Assembly (NCBI GenBank): GCA_008373165.1
Contig: RQOU01000058.1
Span: 1-51,651 of the forward strand
Reading direction: 5' to 3'
Origin: SAR202 cluster bacterium
GTDB lineage: Bacteria; Chloroflexota; Dehalococcoidia; Lucifugimonadales; Lucifugimonadaceae
Length of the DNA stretch: 51,651 nucleotides
A program made the translations under genes and the position numbers. Shown one piece after another: positions 16,934-26,857 of the stretch (position 1 is the first letter of the stretch; each line of letters begins with the position of its first letter). The notes beneath the pieces were generated by a model, which ran no database searches, was not told the DNA's origin, and saw only the letters and a program-made list of their open reading frames with translations.

Positions 16934-18010
16934 CTATCTCTCTGGTTCGTCAGATAGCTCGCCCTGGAGTGAAACAAGTAATCGAGCATCACGCACAACT
17001 ACAATCTTAACGCTGCTACCACTAGGATGTTCCCCGAGAAATTCAGTCAAGTCCTGTCCATCAGTGATCACTGTCTCGTTCATCTGAACAATAATATCGT
17101 CAAGTTCTATTCCAGCCTCCTCAGCCGGAGACCCAGGCTCAATGCTAGTCACGCCAAAACCCTCACTAACTGGAAGCCCGATGGCCCAGGCTAGCGCTCG
17201 TGTTACATCAATTCCACCTACACCTAAGAATCCAGGTGGTGGAACCGGCCCTTGTTCGATCAAACTATAAGCTGCAGCCTTAGCAGCATTCATATTGATC
17301 GCGAAACCTATACGGTCGCCAATATTGATTTTAGCGGTGTTAATCCCAACAACTTCACCAAACATGTTTACCAGTGGCCCACCAGAGTTACCTTCATTGA
17401 TCGCCGCATCGGTCTGAATTAAACCTGTTAAATCACCTCGAGGATGACCAACTAGAGTTCTATCGAGAGCGCTGATAACCCCTTTACTAACAGTAGGCCC
17501 TCCACGAAGGCCTAAAGCATGCCCGATAGCGACGACATCTTCACCGATCTTAAGTTGCTCAGAATCACCAAAATTTGCAGGTTGTAAACCCGAATGATCC
17601 ACACGCACAATTGCCAAATCAAGCTGCGGGTCACGTCTAAAAAATTCGCCTTCGACGATAGATCCATCATCAAAAGCGACGGTGATCATTTTCGCGTCTT
17701 CAACGACATGCCAGTTCGTGAGTATCAACCCGCTTGAATCAAGAATTACTCCCGTTCCAACACCTCTGCCACGGTCAAAGTTGACAGCGATCTGAACAAC
17801 CGATGGCTTAAGCAAGTCAACCAGATCAGGTGTCGACAAAACATTAAGAGCTGGTTCATTAATTTGCGTTTGGTCCGCCACTTTAGCTGTTGTTATCTCG
17901 TCTACTTCAAGATCAGGTTCCGCAGCATCGGAGCCCGAGCAGGCAAATAAAATCACAGCTAGAGCGGGTAAAACTACAAAGTTTATTTCGCGAGCAAGTG
18001 TAAAAAGCAT
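16934..18010 (-). CDS. HtrA/DegP-like S1C serine protease with PDZ domain, probable lipoprotein
   Basis: A 358-residue protein. The N-terminus has a hydrophobic signal ending in L-F-A-C (Cys24), a lipobox-like site, then an acidic linker. The trypsin-like domain carries the full triad: His101 in LTNWHVVEDA, Asp131 in QLDLAIVRVD and Ser209 in NEGNSGGPL. One PDZ domain occupies about residues 260-350 (FGVTSIEPGSPAEEAGIELDD). HtrA proteases degrade or refold damaged extracytoplasmic proteins. Lipid anchoring would hold it on the outer face of the membrane. It is a single gene, divergent from the large FtsX permease gene. Confidence 0.9.
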   Translation of the reverse strand: MLFTLAREINFVVLPALAVILFACSGSDAAEPDLEVDEITTAKVADQTQINEPALNVLSTPDLVDLLKPSVVQIAVNFDRGRGVGTGVILDSSGLILTNWHVVEDAKMITVAFDDGSIVEGEFFRRDPQLDLAIVRVDHSGLQPANFGDSEQLKIGEDVVAIGHALGLRGGPTVSKGVISALDRTLVGHPRGDLTGLIQTDAAINEGNSGGPLVNMFGEVVGINTAKINIGDRIGFAINMNAAKAAAYSLIEQGPVPPPGFLGVGGIDVTRALAWAIGLPVSEGFGVTSIEPGSPAEEAGIELDDIIVQMNETVITDGQDLTEFLGEHPSGSSVKIVVVRDARLLVSLQGELSDEPER

Positions 18011-18276
18011 TTCAACAGTAGCGCTAAATTAATCAAACAAAATCCCTCATTCCAGCGTAACAAGGGGGAAGCTCTATAACCTAATAATCTTTACCCTGAA
18101 ATCCAAGAATCATCTTGAAATCGGTAATTCATCCATTCTTATTAACTCTTTGCCCAAATTTTTAAGTCGAATAAAATATTTACAACAGTTCTTGTTAGCT
18201 TGGCACACTCAATCAGCTCACGTCATCGAATTCACATTAGATAGATTAAAAGTGAAACCTTTTCAGCCAGTTCTTC
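18011..18276. promoter_or_regulatory. Divergent intergenic region
   Basis: A 266-bp AT-rich gap between the leftward HtrA gene and the rightward FtsX-ABC operon. Promoters for both are expected. I find no tRNA, riboswitch or strong inverted repeat, and no clear -10/-35 pair. Confidence 0.35.
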
Positions 18277-21200
18277 ATGATCAATAACTCCCTACAACTG
18301 GTTGTAAAGCGAACACTCGCTCATTGGCGTCTTCTTTCTGCGGTCGTGGTGGGCGTAGTTCTAGCCTCAACAATAATGGCTAGTTCCGTTATTTTCTTCA
18401 ACGCCCTACGAGACGTCGCCCTTCAAAGAGCGCTATCCACTCATACCAGCACAGACATTGACCTGCTTGTCGAAGCCGGCCAAATCCCTACAAATTCTCA
18501 AACTGATGCCACTATTGTTGATGCAATGAATAGCTCGATAGTGCAACAGTTCTCTCCTTTTCTAAACGGACATGAATTCGCCCTAAAAACTTGGACCTTC
18601 TTCGTTGATTTACCCCCACCGATGATGCCCCCAAGCGATTGCCCATGCCGTACAACCGTAGGTCGCGGTGGTAATGAAGATGGACGACTAATCGAATGTG
18701 ACTGCTGTCGAATCACGATGATGACTCTACCTAATGTGAAGGATCGAGTGAATATCATCGATGGCAGGTTCCCAAAAATTGCCTCGATTAATGGATCTAA
18801 TGACCCACTTCAGGTCGAGGGTATTTTGGATGTCGAATCGGCAAAAGCCATGCAGCTTGACGTTGGCGACGTGTATCCAGCGAGACCGTACTGGGAAGAT
18901 GAACATAACCGAATAGACATTCTGATTACAGGATTATACGAACGTGTTGAACCGAATGCGGACCATTGGCGTATTCAAAACTCTGCTTTTGGCTCTCGCA
19001 CCAATACGCTTAAATTCGCACGATTTGTCGTTCCAAGAGAAACAATTTTGGATGCTGTAGGTGTTTACTTTCCAAATATGGGTTCCGATTACTCATGGTG
19101 GCTTGATGTAGACCCAAGTCGAATCAAGGCTACAGAAACAGGATCCATTCGAAACACAATAGAATCTACCGAACGAGAACTGAAAGCAATCGTTGACGGT
19201 TTCTATTTTGTGTCCGACCTCCCAGAAGTATTACGCGCGTTTGAAACAGACCTGTTTTTTAATCGTCTACCGATGTTAATTGTTCTAATCCTTATCGTAC
19301 TTGTGGTTCTGTACTACGTAGTAATACTCGCATCACTTCTTGTTGATACGCAGAAAAATGAAATCGCCCTTTTAAAAACCAGGGGTGCAACATCGAAACA
19401 AATCCTTGCAGTGTTTATCATCGAATCCAGCGTACTCGCCGTAATCGCAGCTTCAACAGGACCATTCATTGCGATGCTAGGGGTCAAGTTTATCGGCGTA
19501 CTCCCCATCTACAGCGAACTTAATAACGGCAACCCTCTGCCGGTTGGGCTTACGCTTGAAGCGTTTCAGATGGCGTTCCTTGGCGCAATATTAGGATTAT
19601 TCGCACTATTCATTCCATCATTACGGGCGACTCGGCTCGGTTTACTTGCCAGCAGAGTCACTCGAACTAGACCAGCACGACTCGCATTGATCCAAAGGTA
19701 TTACCTAGATATAGGTTTTCTAGGTCTGGTTATGTTTCTATTCTGGCAATTGACCAAACAAGGGTCATTTGTTGCGACAAGCCTTTTCGGTGAGACGACG
19801 GTCAATCAATTAATTCTTGGTGTCCCGGCTATGTTCTTAATTGCAGCTGGATTTGTATTGATACGCATTTACCCACCAGGAATGAATGTAATGGGTAAAG
19901 TTTTGTCGAAACGTCCGATGTCTTTGATCACCCCTCCTGCCTTAGTACTGGGGATCTGGCAAATGGCTAGGAACCCCGCACATCACTCCCGCCTGTCTTT
20001 GCTGTTGATTCTTACTGCAGCCCTAGGTGTCTTCGCTGCAAGCTTTGCAGCAACACTTAAACAGAGCGCCATTGATCAGGCTTATTACAGAACAGGGGCT
20101 GATTTGAGATTAACAGGCATAAACACGGCAACAGGCGGTATGTCGAGATCTGTTTTAGAAGCAATTCGCAAAGTTCAGGACGTAAAAAGCGCCTCACCGA
20201 TATACAGAGAGTCTGCAATTATCAGTTCAGGAATTGATATAGAAAGATTTGATCTCATTGGTCTCGATTTCGAAACAATCGAAGACGTTGCTTGGATTAG
20301 AGATGACTTTGGCATTGAATCGTTGAAATCCAATTCCTCCATCTTCAATACAGGTAGTTCAACGGGTATTGTGCTGCCGGAAGAAAGCAGATGGATCACT
20401 GCCCGAGTACTTCCACTGGTCAGGCAACCTTCAACAATTTTCATCGCGAGATTATCCGATTCCAATGGCCATTTTTTCTCGGTACCTCTTGGAAAACTTT
20501 CTCCTATGGCAACCGACCAATTCCGGTTTGACTGTCCTCTTCCTGTTGAAGATGAGCCACCAGAATGGTGCCGGATGGGCTCAAGTTTACAAGGATCCAA
20601 ATTCCGAGGAATAGCAGGCTTACTGCCAGTGCCGCCGATCCGTCTTCATTCGATTGGCGTAATCAATTTTGATGACGGCTTGAGCCCTGGAGCCATTGAT
20701 ATAGATGATATTTCTGTACTTAATCACACCGGAACAGAACTGATTACAGTGGAAACATTTGACTCCGTGACGAACTGGAGAATCATGACCCCAACTCGCG
20801 AATCTCTCGGTGATAGCCTGAGTCCAGCGTCAAATCCTGATGGAACAGAAGAAAAGGGAGTAGCACGCCTACGGTGGACAACTTCAGGTCCTCGTGAATA
20901 TCGCGGGCTAGCCCACGGCTCTGAACTGGGAATTGTTCCAGTAATTGCAAGTTCGCAATTTATTGAACAATTTGGTGGCAGGGATGGAAAAATCATAAAC
21001 ACATCAGTTGACGGGTTCCCAATAAAAGTTTCTATTCGCGATGTTGTTGAATACTTCCCTACGATGGCCATCAACAACGAGCCATTTTTGATCGCTGATT
21101 TCAACGCTCTTCATGAACGATTGAACGTAGTTCGCACTTTTGGAGATCGACAACCAAAAGAATTTTGGATTGCAACCACACAAGGTTCGGAACTAATTAA

Positions 21201-21780
21201 CTCAAAAGACATACTGGAAACCGTATCCCCCGGGGATCCTGGAGTTAGCGATATTCAACAGAAACTGGCATCCGTAAGAGTTAGACCCGGATCAAACATT
21301 TCTGATCGAACGGTTTATCTTTCGAAAGTGGCATTCGACCCCCTGGTTGCTGCCGGATGGAAGGCACTTTTAGGGATCGCATTTTTGACCGTCTTAATCG
21401 TAAGTGCGATAGGTTTCCTTGTTCACGCAAAAGTTTCGTTCAATGAGCGTCGCAACGAACTTGCGTTATTAAGAACTATTGGTTTATCGATGAAACAATT
21501 ACTACTCCTTGTTGTTTTAGAACAAGTAATAGTGATAGGAATAGCTGTAGCTATCGGTATATTCATGGGTATGCGCATGGGGACAACAATCATGCCATAT
21601 CTCGCCAGTTCGGCATCAAATTCAATAGTAGTTCCTCCCATGGCAATTGAAATAGACTGGTTCGGTTTTGGGATCACATTTAGTCTTTTAGGGTTAGTAT
21701 TCTTGGTAGTGATCAGCGTAATACTGATTTCTGTCTACCGTATGTCTATACACAAGGTAATGAGGATGGGTGACGGTTGA
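18277..21780 (+). CDS. Large FtsX-type ABC transporter permease (two FtsX units)
   Basis: An 1167-residue membrane protein. A first helix (residues 19-41) is followed by a large extracytoplasmic domain. A membrane block near 333-455 carries the FtsX-type sequence KNEIALLKTRGATSKQILAVFIIESS. A second set of helices begins near 475 and again near 570-595, followed by another extracytoplasmic domain. The C-terminal block near 1030-1155 repeats the motif as RRNELALLRTIGLSMKQLLLLVVLEQ. The gene thus looks like two MacB/LolC-type permeases fused. The first outer domain has an unusual cysteine set, Cys122, 124, 141, 143 and 144. It probably works with the two downstream ATPases, in mechanotransmission, lipoprotein or peptide export. 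Substrate is unknown. Confidence 0.87.
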   Translation: MINNSLQLVVKRTLAHWRLLSAVVVGVVLASTIMASSVIFFNALRDVALQRALSTHTSTDIDLLVEAGQIPTNSQTDATIVDAMNSSIVQQFSPFLNGHEFALKTWTFFVDLPPPMMPPSDCPCRTTVGRGGNEDGRLIECDCCRITMMTLPNVKDRVNIIDGRFPKIASINGSNDPLQVEGILDVESAKAMQLDVGDVYPARPYWEDEHNRIDILITGLYERVEPNADHWRIQNSAFGSRTNTLKFARFVVPRETILDAVGVYFPNMGSDYSWWLDVDPSRIKATETGSIRNTIESTERELKAIVDGFYFVSDLPEVLRAFETDLFFNRLPMLIVLILIVLVVLYYVVILASLLVDTQKNEIALLKTRGATSKQILAVFIIESSVLAVIAASTGPFIAMLGVKFIGVLPIYSELNNGNPLPVGLTLEAFQMAFLGAILGLFALFIPSLRATRLGLLASRVTRTRPARLALIQRYYLDIGFLGLVMFLFWQLTKQGSFVATSLFGETTVNQLILGVPAMFLIAAGFVLIRIYPPGMNVMGKVLSKRPMSLITPPALVLGIWQMARNPAHHSRLSLLLILTAALGVFAASFAATLKQSAIDQAYYRTGADLRLTGINTATGGMSRSVLEAIRKVQDVKSASPIYRESAIISSGIDIERFDLIGLDFETIEDVAWIRDDFGIESLKSNSSIFNTGSSTGIVLPEESRWITARVLPLVRQPSTIFIARLSDSNGHFFSVPLGKLSPMATDQFRFDCPLPVEDEPPEWCRMGSSLQGSKFRGIAGLLPVPPIRLHSIGVINFDDGLSPGAIDIDDISVLNHTGTELITVETFDSVTNWRIMTPTRESLGDSLSPASNPDGTEEKGVARLRWTTSGPREYRGLAHGSELGIVPVIASSQFIEQFGGRDGKIINTSVDGFPIKVSIRDVVEYFPTMAINNEPFLIADFNALHERLNVVRTFGDRQPKEFWIATTQGSELINSKDILETVSPGDPGVSDIQQKLASVRVRPGSNISDRTVYLSKVAFDPLVAAGWKALLGIAFLTVLIVSAIGFLVHAKVSFNERRNELALLRTIGLSMKQLLLLVVLEQVIVIGIAVAIGIFMGMRMGTTIMPYLASSASNSIVVPPMAIEIDWFGFGITFSLLGLVFLVVISVILISVYRMSIHKVMRMGDG

Positions 21781-21812
21781 GATATTTCCTGAACTTCAGA
21801 GGTGCTAACTAA

Positions 21813-22691
21813 ATGACTAAGTCAGGTTCCGCCTATATCGAGTGCAGTGGATTATTCAAAATCTACAAAGCTGCAGACCTTGAAGTGGTCGCTTTACGCG
21901 GTCTCGAACTGACAGTGCAACAAGGTGAGATCCTCGCCATCGTGGGTGCGTCTGGCAGCGGAAAATCCACATTATTAAACATACTAGCGGGATACGATGC
22001 CCCTTCCGCAGGAACAATTCGTGTCGGTGACTTTGATCTGCTGCAAATGACTAATAAAGAAGTCGTGAAATACAGGCGTCATGAAGTTGGATTTATTTGG
22101 CAGGAAACCTCTAGAAATCTATTCCCATATCTTACGACCCTGGAAAACGTTGAACTCCCCATGGTTATAGCAGGCTCACCTAAAACCGAACGTAAAAAAC
22201 GCGCTCAAGAACTCCTAGATATCGTTGGCTTGGGAGACCGTTCCAGCCACAAGCCCGCCGAGCTATCAGGGGGTGAGCAGCAAAGAGTAGCAATCGCGGT
22301 TGGCCTGTCCAATAAGCCGCCACTACTACTCGCTGATGAGCCAACTGGTGAGCTGGATGACCAAACCGGTAAAGAAGTTCTAGAACTCCTGAATAAGGTC
22401 AACCAAGATTTAGGAACAACCATCCTTATTGTCACTCACGACCCGGCGATTGCCACAAGTGTTCAAAGAGCCATTGCTATCAAGGATGGCAAAACAAGCA
22501 CCGAGACCACTCGAGAGGTTTCATACGAGCGAAAGTTGAACGGCGAAACCACTAACACTGAGGAATTCTTACTAATCGATACAGCCGGATCGGTTCAGAT
22601 ACCAAGGGATGTATTGAACGAACTCAACATTGAACGAAAGGTTAAAGTCGATATAAAAGACGGAAAGGTAACCCTTGAATCGGGCGACTAA
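21813..22691 (+). CDS. ABC transporter ATPase (MacB/LolD type) with C-terminal AbrB-like extension
   Basis: A 292-residue ATPase. Walker A GASGSGKST is residues 45-53, the signature LSGGEQQR is 151-158, Walker B LLLADEP is 171-177, and the switch His is 209. It is of the LolD/MacB class that pairs with FtsX permeases. After a normal ATPase core, residues 253-290 read LLIDTAGSVQIPRDVLNELNIERKVKVDIKDG, which resembles a SpoVT/AbrB swapped-hairpin domain and is not part of the usual family. Its role could be dimerisation or regulation; this is inference. ATG 21813 follows AGAGGT by nine bases. It lies 32 bp after the permease and overlaps the next ATPase. Confidence 0.92.
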   Translation: MTKSGSAYIECSGLFKIYKAADLEVVALRGLELTVQQGEILAIVGASGSGKSTLLNILAGYDAPSAGTIRVGDFDLLQMTNKEVVKYRRHEVGFIWQETSRNLFPYLTTLENVELPMVIAGSPKTERKKRAQELLDIVGLGDRSSHKPAELSGGEQQRVAIAVGLSNKPPLLLADEPTGELDDQTGKEVLELLNKVNQDLGTTILIVTHDPAIATSVQRAIAIKDGKTSTETTREVSYERKLNGETTNTEEFLLIDTAGSVQIPRDVLNELNIERKVKVDIKDGKVTLESGD

Positions 22692-23463
22692 GAAAACAAC
22701 TGCCCTTGAATCAACGACTGGCAACACAATAATTCAAGCTATCAACGCATCACGTGAATATCAGCTTGAAGGCGAAATAATCTACGCTGTCCGATCTGTC
22801 AATCTCGATGTTGAAAAAGGCAAATTTATTACACTTGTCGGCCGTTCTGGATCAGGCAAGACGACTCTGTTAAATATGCTCGCAGGACTTGATCATCCAA
22901 CGTCCGGGCAGGTGTTATTCGAAGGAATGGATCTGTCTGACTACAATGAAAAACAATTCATACAGCTCCGAAGACATCGAATAGGAGTTGTATTCCAATC
23001 TTTCGCATTGCTTCCCTTACTCTCAGCATATGAAAACGTAGAGCTGCCCATGCGAATAGCAGGTATTGGAGCTAAAGAACGTTCATCCCGTACTAATGAG
23101 GTACTAGAGATGGTCGGTCTAGGAAGACGTGCTAAGCACCGCCCCTACGAACTTTCAGGAGGGGAACAACAACGTATATCCATTGCACGGGCTGTTGCTA
23201 TGCGTCCGGATGTAATATTGGCCGATGAACCAACCGGTGAACTCGACTCGGTAAACGCTGCAGAAATTTTTGGTCTATTCCGTCATATGGTGAGCGAAGA
23301 AGGGATGTCAGTCGTGGCAACAACACACGACCGCACGCTTATCGATATGTCCGACCAGATATACATAGTCAACAATGGAATGTTAGAACTAACTGAAGTT
23401 GGCCTGAATGATTACGATCACTCTCAGTTCAAAAAGCCCGTAACAGTAACTGAGTCTGAGTGA
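22675..23463 (+). CDS. ABC transporter ATPase (MacB/LolD type)
   Basis: A 262-residue ATPase. Walker [10 protein letters not shown] is residues 56-64, the Q-loop is [10 protein letters not shown], the signature LSGGEQQR is 160-167, and Walker [12 protein letters not shown] is 181-191. It starts at TTG 22675, preceded by AAAGG, and overlaps the upstream ATPase by 17 bases, which implies translational coupling. It lacks the AbrB-like tail of its neighbour. With one double-length permease and two different ATPases, a heterodimeric ATPase serving one fused permease is the simplest model. It is convergent with purK, 12 bp away. Confidence 0.93.
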   Translation: MNRATKKTTALESTTGNTIIQAINASREYQLEGEIIYAVRSVNLDVEKGKFITLVGRSGSGKTTLLNMLAGLDHPTSGQVLFEGMDLSDYNEKQFIQLRRHRIGVVFQSFALLPLLSAYENVELPMRIAGIGAKERSSRTNEVLEMVGLGRRAKHRPYELSGGEQQRISIARAVAMRPDVILADEPTGELDSVNAAEIFGLFRHMVSEEGMSVVATTHDRTLIDMSDQIYIVNNGMLELTEVGLNDYDHSQFKKPVTVTESE

Positions 23464-23475
23464 TTTGCTATTCAG

Positions 23476-24636
23476 TTAAGCCCGACGCCATGCCCGCTCA
23501 CGAGCCTCGACTGCAATATAAAGAGCTTCTTCAACCGTTTCAGCAACCACATTGATATGTCCCATCTTACGTCCTACCCTGGCGGCAGACTTACCGTAAA
23601 GATGTAGACTCACGCCCGGCAGTTCAAGGGCACGCTGCCAATCCGGATTCCCATCGGTATCTTCCCATATTTCGCCAAGCAGGTTAACCATTACTGTCGG
23701 TGAATGAAGCTTCGGCAACGTAATTGGCATTCCAGCCAATATACGTACTAACTGTTCAAACTGAGACGTGTCACATCCATCCATCGTATAGTGACCAGAA
23801 TTATGTGGACGAGGCGCCAACTCATTGACAAGAATATCGTTCTCCTGCGTAACGAACATCTCAACAGCAATCAAACCTATAACATCTAATTTCTCAGCAA
23901 TATCAGTAGCGATAATACGAGCTTTATCCGTCACCGATTCATCAATACGCGCTGGGACTATTGAAGTATCTAAAATGTGATTCCGATGGATGTTCTCCGC
24001 TGGATCAAATGTCGCTGTCATACCATCTATCGTGCGAGCACATATCGTCGATACCTCAGCCTTGAAAGACACGAACTGTTCAACGATAAGATCAACATTG
24101 CGAGCACTTAACTGATCATAAGAAATTGCTAGATCACGCTCACCATCAATAATCGATTGACCTTTCCCGTCATAACCCTCTGTGGCTGTTTTGAGTACCA
24201 TTGGATACCCTAAAACCGATGCTGCATCTTCCAAGTCTCTTAATGAATCAACTTTACGAAAATTGGCAACGGGAATACCGGCCTGCAGCAAGGCCTTTTT
24301 CTCATGCAATCGGTTTTGCGTGGTGCGGAGCACTGACGACGAAGGACGAACTGGTTTATGTTTCTCGGCACTAGAAACAGAATCAGCGTCAACGTTTTCA
24401 AATTCGTATGTAACCACATCGGCTAAGGCAGCAAGTTCACTGGAAGCTTTTAAATCCGAATAATCAGATCTGATTACCCTGTCAGCCACTTGACCGGCCG
24501 GACAGTTAGAATCAGGATCAAGAACGACTGTTTTGTAATCCATTTGGCGCGCAGCTATCGCAAGCATTCTACCCAGCTGTCCGCCACCAATTATGCCAAT
24601 AGTCGAACCGGGATTGAGGGGAGATTCTAGTTCCAT
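23476..24636 (-). CDS. purK: N5-carboxyaminoimidazole ribonucleotide synthetase
   Basis: A 386-residue ATP-grasp enzyme. The N-terminus STIGIIGGGQLGRMLAIAARQMDY is characteristic. Other matches are YPMVLKTATEGYDGKGQ near residue 150, the metal-binding EMFVTQENDILVNELAPRPHNSGHYTMD near 265-290, and FEQLVRILAGMP. It converts AIR, ATP and bicarbonate to N5-CAIR in purine synthesis. It lies three bases after purE on the same strand, so the two form a purE-purK operon, the usual partnership for consecutive steps. Confidence 0.96.
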   Translation of the reverse strand: MELESPLNPGSTIGIIGGGQLGRMLAIAARQMDYKTVVLDPDSNCPAGQVADRVIRSDYSDLKASSELAALADVVTYEFENVDADSVSSAEKHKPVRPSSSVLRTTQNRLHEKKALLQAGIPVANFRKVDSLRDLEDAASVLGYPMVLKTATEGYDGKGQSIIDGERDLAISYDQLSARNVDLIVEQFVSFKAEVSTICARTIDGMTATFDPAENIHRNHILDTSIVPARIDESVTDKARIIATDIAEKLDVIGLIAVEMFVTQENDILVNELAPRPHNSGHYTMDGCDTSQFEQLVRILAGMPITLPKLHSPTVMVNLLGEIWEDTDGNPDWQRALELPGVSLHLYGKSAARVGRKMGHINVVAETVEEALYIAVEARERAWRRA

Positions 24637-24639
24637 TAA

Positions 24640-25137
24640 TTACTCGTCGGTCTTTACAAAAGTGTCTGATTCAACTGCCTTAGCAGCCTTCTCGCGCATC
24701 TTTTCTACATTCGACTGTACAACTGGATCATTCAGACCAACTATCTGTGCTGCAAGTATTCCTGCATTGAAGGCTCCCCAGCTACCAATCGAAACAGTCC
24801 CCACAGGAATCCCTCTAGGCATTTGCACAATGGATAAAAGCGAATCCAAACCACTTAAATTATGTGCCTCGACCGGCACTCCAATTACAGGGAGAACCGT
24901 CTTCGCAGCAGTCATGCCTGGCAAGTGAGCAGCACCACCAGCACCGGCTATTATTACCTGGATCCCACGATCTTTGGCTTCCTCTGCAAATTTGAACATA
25001 AGATCTGGTGTCCGGTGCGCAGAAATTATCCGTATCTCATGCGGAACACCAAGTTGCTCAAGCAAATCGGCCGCGTTTTGCATTATCTTCAGATCAGAAG
25101 TGCTACCCATAATCACAGAAACCAACGGTTGTGACAT
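24640..25137 (-). CDS. purE: N5-carboxyaminoimidazole ribonucleotide mutase
   Basis: A 165-residue class I PurE. Motifs are [23 protein letters not shown] at residues 8-30, [10 protein letters not shown] near 37-46 with the catalytic His, and [18 protein letters not shown]. These bind the CAIR phosphate and shuttle the carboxylate. It converts N5-CAIR to CAIR. It is the first gene of the purE-purK pair and is divergent from the alpha/beta hydrolase across 93 bp. No purine riboswitch is evident in that gap. Confidence 0.96.
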   Translation of the reverse strand: MSQPLVSVIMGSTSDLKIMQNAADLLEQLGVPHEIRIISAHRTPDLMFKFAEEAKDRGIQVIIAGAGGAAHLPGMTAAKTVLPVIGVPVEAHNLSGLDSLLSIVQMPRGIPVGTVSIGSWGAFNAGILAAQIVGLNDPVVQSNVEKMREKAAKAVESDTFVKTDE

Positions 25138-25230
25138 CGTGTTAATGCTCCGATTGAAATTTTTACTGTCCGATAATTTTACAGCCGCCCCGACCGAAAA
25201 AGCCGAAGACTAACCGTTTAGAATCTAAGA

Positions 25231-25965
25231 ATGCCATCGCTTAAGTTCAATTCACTCGATATCAACTACGAAGTTTCGGGAACTGGGCCTTTACTAATTC
25301 TCCATCATGGTTTTGGATCTTGGGGTCGCGATTGGATTCTAGGAGGCTGGCTAGATGCGTTGAATCCTCACTCCACTATCCTTATATTCGATTCAGTTGG
25401 ACACGGATTATCAACACGCTCACATAATCCATCTGACCACACGGTTGAAAAACGCGCAGCACTGGTGATAGCTCTAGCGGACCATATGGAGACTGAAAAA
25501 TTTGGCTTTTTAGGTTTCTCTATGGGTGGTAGAACAGGTTTTGAAATTGCAGCATCTAATCCAGACCGACTCAGCCTTCTTGCAATTGGCGGAATGGACT
25601 TGCGCCCACCTGCCACCGAAAAAGATCGGTTTGAGAGAAATATAAGGATCTTACGTTCAGGCAGAACAAAATCAATAGAAACTCCTAATGGAGATCGACC
25701 AGGCAATGATCCGCTCGCACTTGCTGCCTCTCATGAAGCCTTGTTGCAATGGAGCGGAGCAAACAACCGTCTTTCAAACCACACAGCCCCCACGTTGTTG
25801 TTTTGTGGCGAAAAAGACCAACATTTTGACAATGCCAAGCAGACAGCTAAAAATATGAAATTCGAATTTGCTGCACTACCAGACACCGATCACTACTCCA
25901 CATTTTTCTCCTCACCTCAGGCTGTCAGTGCCGTAACAAGATTTGTCTCAAACCAACTAACTTAA
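25231..25965 (+). CDS. Alpha/beta hydrolase
   Basis: A 244-residue alpha/beta-hydrolase fold protein. The oxyanion region is LILHHGFGSWGRDW near residue 22. The nucleophile elbow GFSMGG places Ser97. An acid is in LFCGEKDQHFD near residue 192, and the catalytic His is in DTDHYSTFF near residue 224. Small soluble members of this type hydrolyse esters, lactones or C-C bonds, such as enol-lactones and MhpC-like substrates. The actual substrate is not deducible. No signal peptide is visible. It stands alone between purE and the PIG-L gene. Confidence 0.88.
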   Translation: MPSLKFNSLDINYEVSGTGPLLILHHGFGSWGRDWILGGWLDALNPHSTILIFDSVGHGLSTRSHNPSDHTVEKRAALVIALADHMETEKFGFLGFSMGGRTGFEIAASNPDRLSLLAIGGMDLRPPATEKDRFERNIRILRSGRTKSIETPNGDRPGNDPLALAASHEALLQWSGANNRLSNHTAPTLLFCGEKDQHFDNAKQTAKNMKFEFAALPDTDHYSTFFSSPQAVSAVTRFVSNQLT

Positions 25966-26058
25966 ACAAGCCAGTTTAATCCTACTAGAGTGCTACTATT
26001 GACAGCCTTATTCGTGAATTATCAACCAATTCCGCAACCTACAGGAAACTTATAATCC

Positions 26059-26778
26059 GTGCCAACAGCAGAAGATTTTAAACGCGCTATGGTAGTAACG
26101 GCCCACCCCGACGACGCGGAATGGGGCTGTTCATCTACCGTTGCTAAATGGTGCCGCCTGGGATGGGATGTTATTTATGTCCTATGTACTGATGGTTCAA
26201 AAGGCACAGAAGATCGATCAATCACTTCAGAAGAACTTGCAGAAATCCGAGCTAAAGAGCAAATCAATGCAGGTAAAACACTCGGATTAACAAATGTTGA
26301 GTTTCTCGGTTACCCCGACGGATACCTCGAGCCCACACTAAATGTACGAAAAGACATCTCACGCCAGATTCGAAAGTGGAAACCGGATGTGCTGATCACT
26401 ACCAGCCCAAGTCGTGATCTTGGTAATTCAAGCTACATCGGACACCCAGACCATTTTGCGGCAGGAGAAGCAGCACTATCGGCAGTATTTCCATCTGCGC
26501 GTGACCATCTAACTTTCCCTGAATTATTAGAAGATGAAGGATTGGAGCCACACAAGGTACGTGAAGTATGGGTAATGACTTATGGTGATAACGCGAATTA
26601 CTGGAATCCACTTACCGAGCAAGATGTCGAAACATCTATATCCGCGCTACAAGATCACGTAAGCCAGATAAGTAACCCAGAGGAAGCCGGAAAATGGATG
26701 AAAAAGCGCCGAGCAAAGCTAGGGGAAAAAATAGGTGCCGACTATGCAGAATCATTCCTTAAGTTCACCCTCAGCTGA
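26059..26778 (+). CDS. PIG-L family zinc deacetylase
   Basis: A 239-residue LmbE/PIG-L domain protein. The zinc motif A-H-P-D-D-A-E is at residues 15-21, the partner motif GHPDHFAAGEA is near 133, and VLCTDGSKGTE follows the first motif as usual. Members remove acetyl groups from N-acetylglucosamine-type substrates, for example in mycothiol, bacillithiol or lipid-sugar pathways. The start is GTG 26059. A possible -35 TTGACA lies at 25999-26004, but no good -10 follows. No glycosyltransferase is nearby, so the substrate stays open. Confidence in family is high. Confidence 0.92.
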   Translation: MPTAEDFKRAMVVTAHPDDAEWGCSSTVAKWCRLGWDVIYVLCTDGSKGTEDRSITSEELAEIRAKEQINAGKTLGLTNVEFLGYPDGYLEPTLNVRKDISRQIRKWKPDVLITTSPSRDLGNSSYIGHPDHFAAGEAALSAVFPSARDHLTFPELLEDEGLEPHKVREVWVMTYGDNANYWNPLTEQDVETSISALQDHVSQISNPEEAGKWMKKRRAKLGEKIGADYAESFLKFTLS

Positions 26779-26857
26779 TACCTCAGGTACTCGATAAATC
26801 AAAGAACGAAGCCCTACAACAAATCAGATGTACTGCACTTAGCTGTAATTCACCTAA

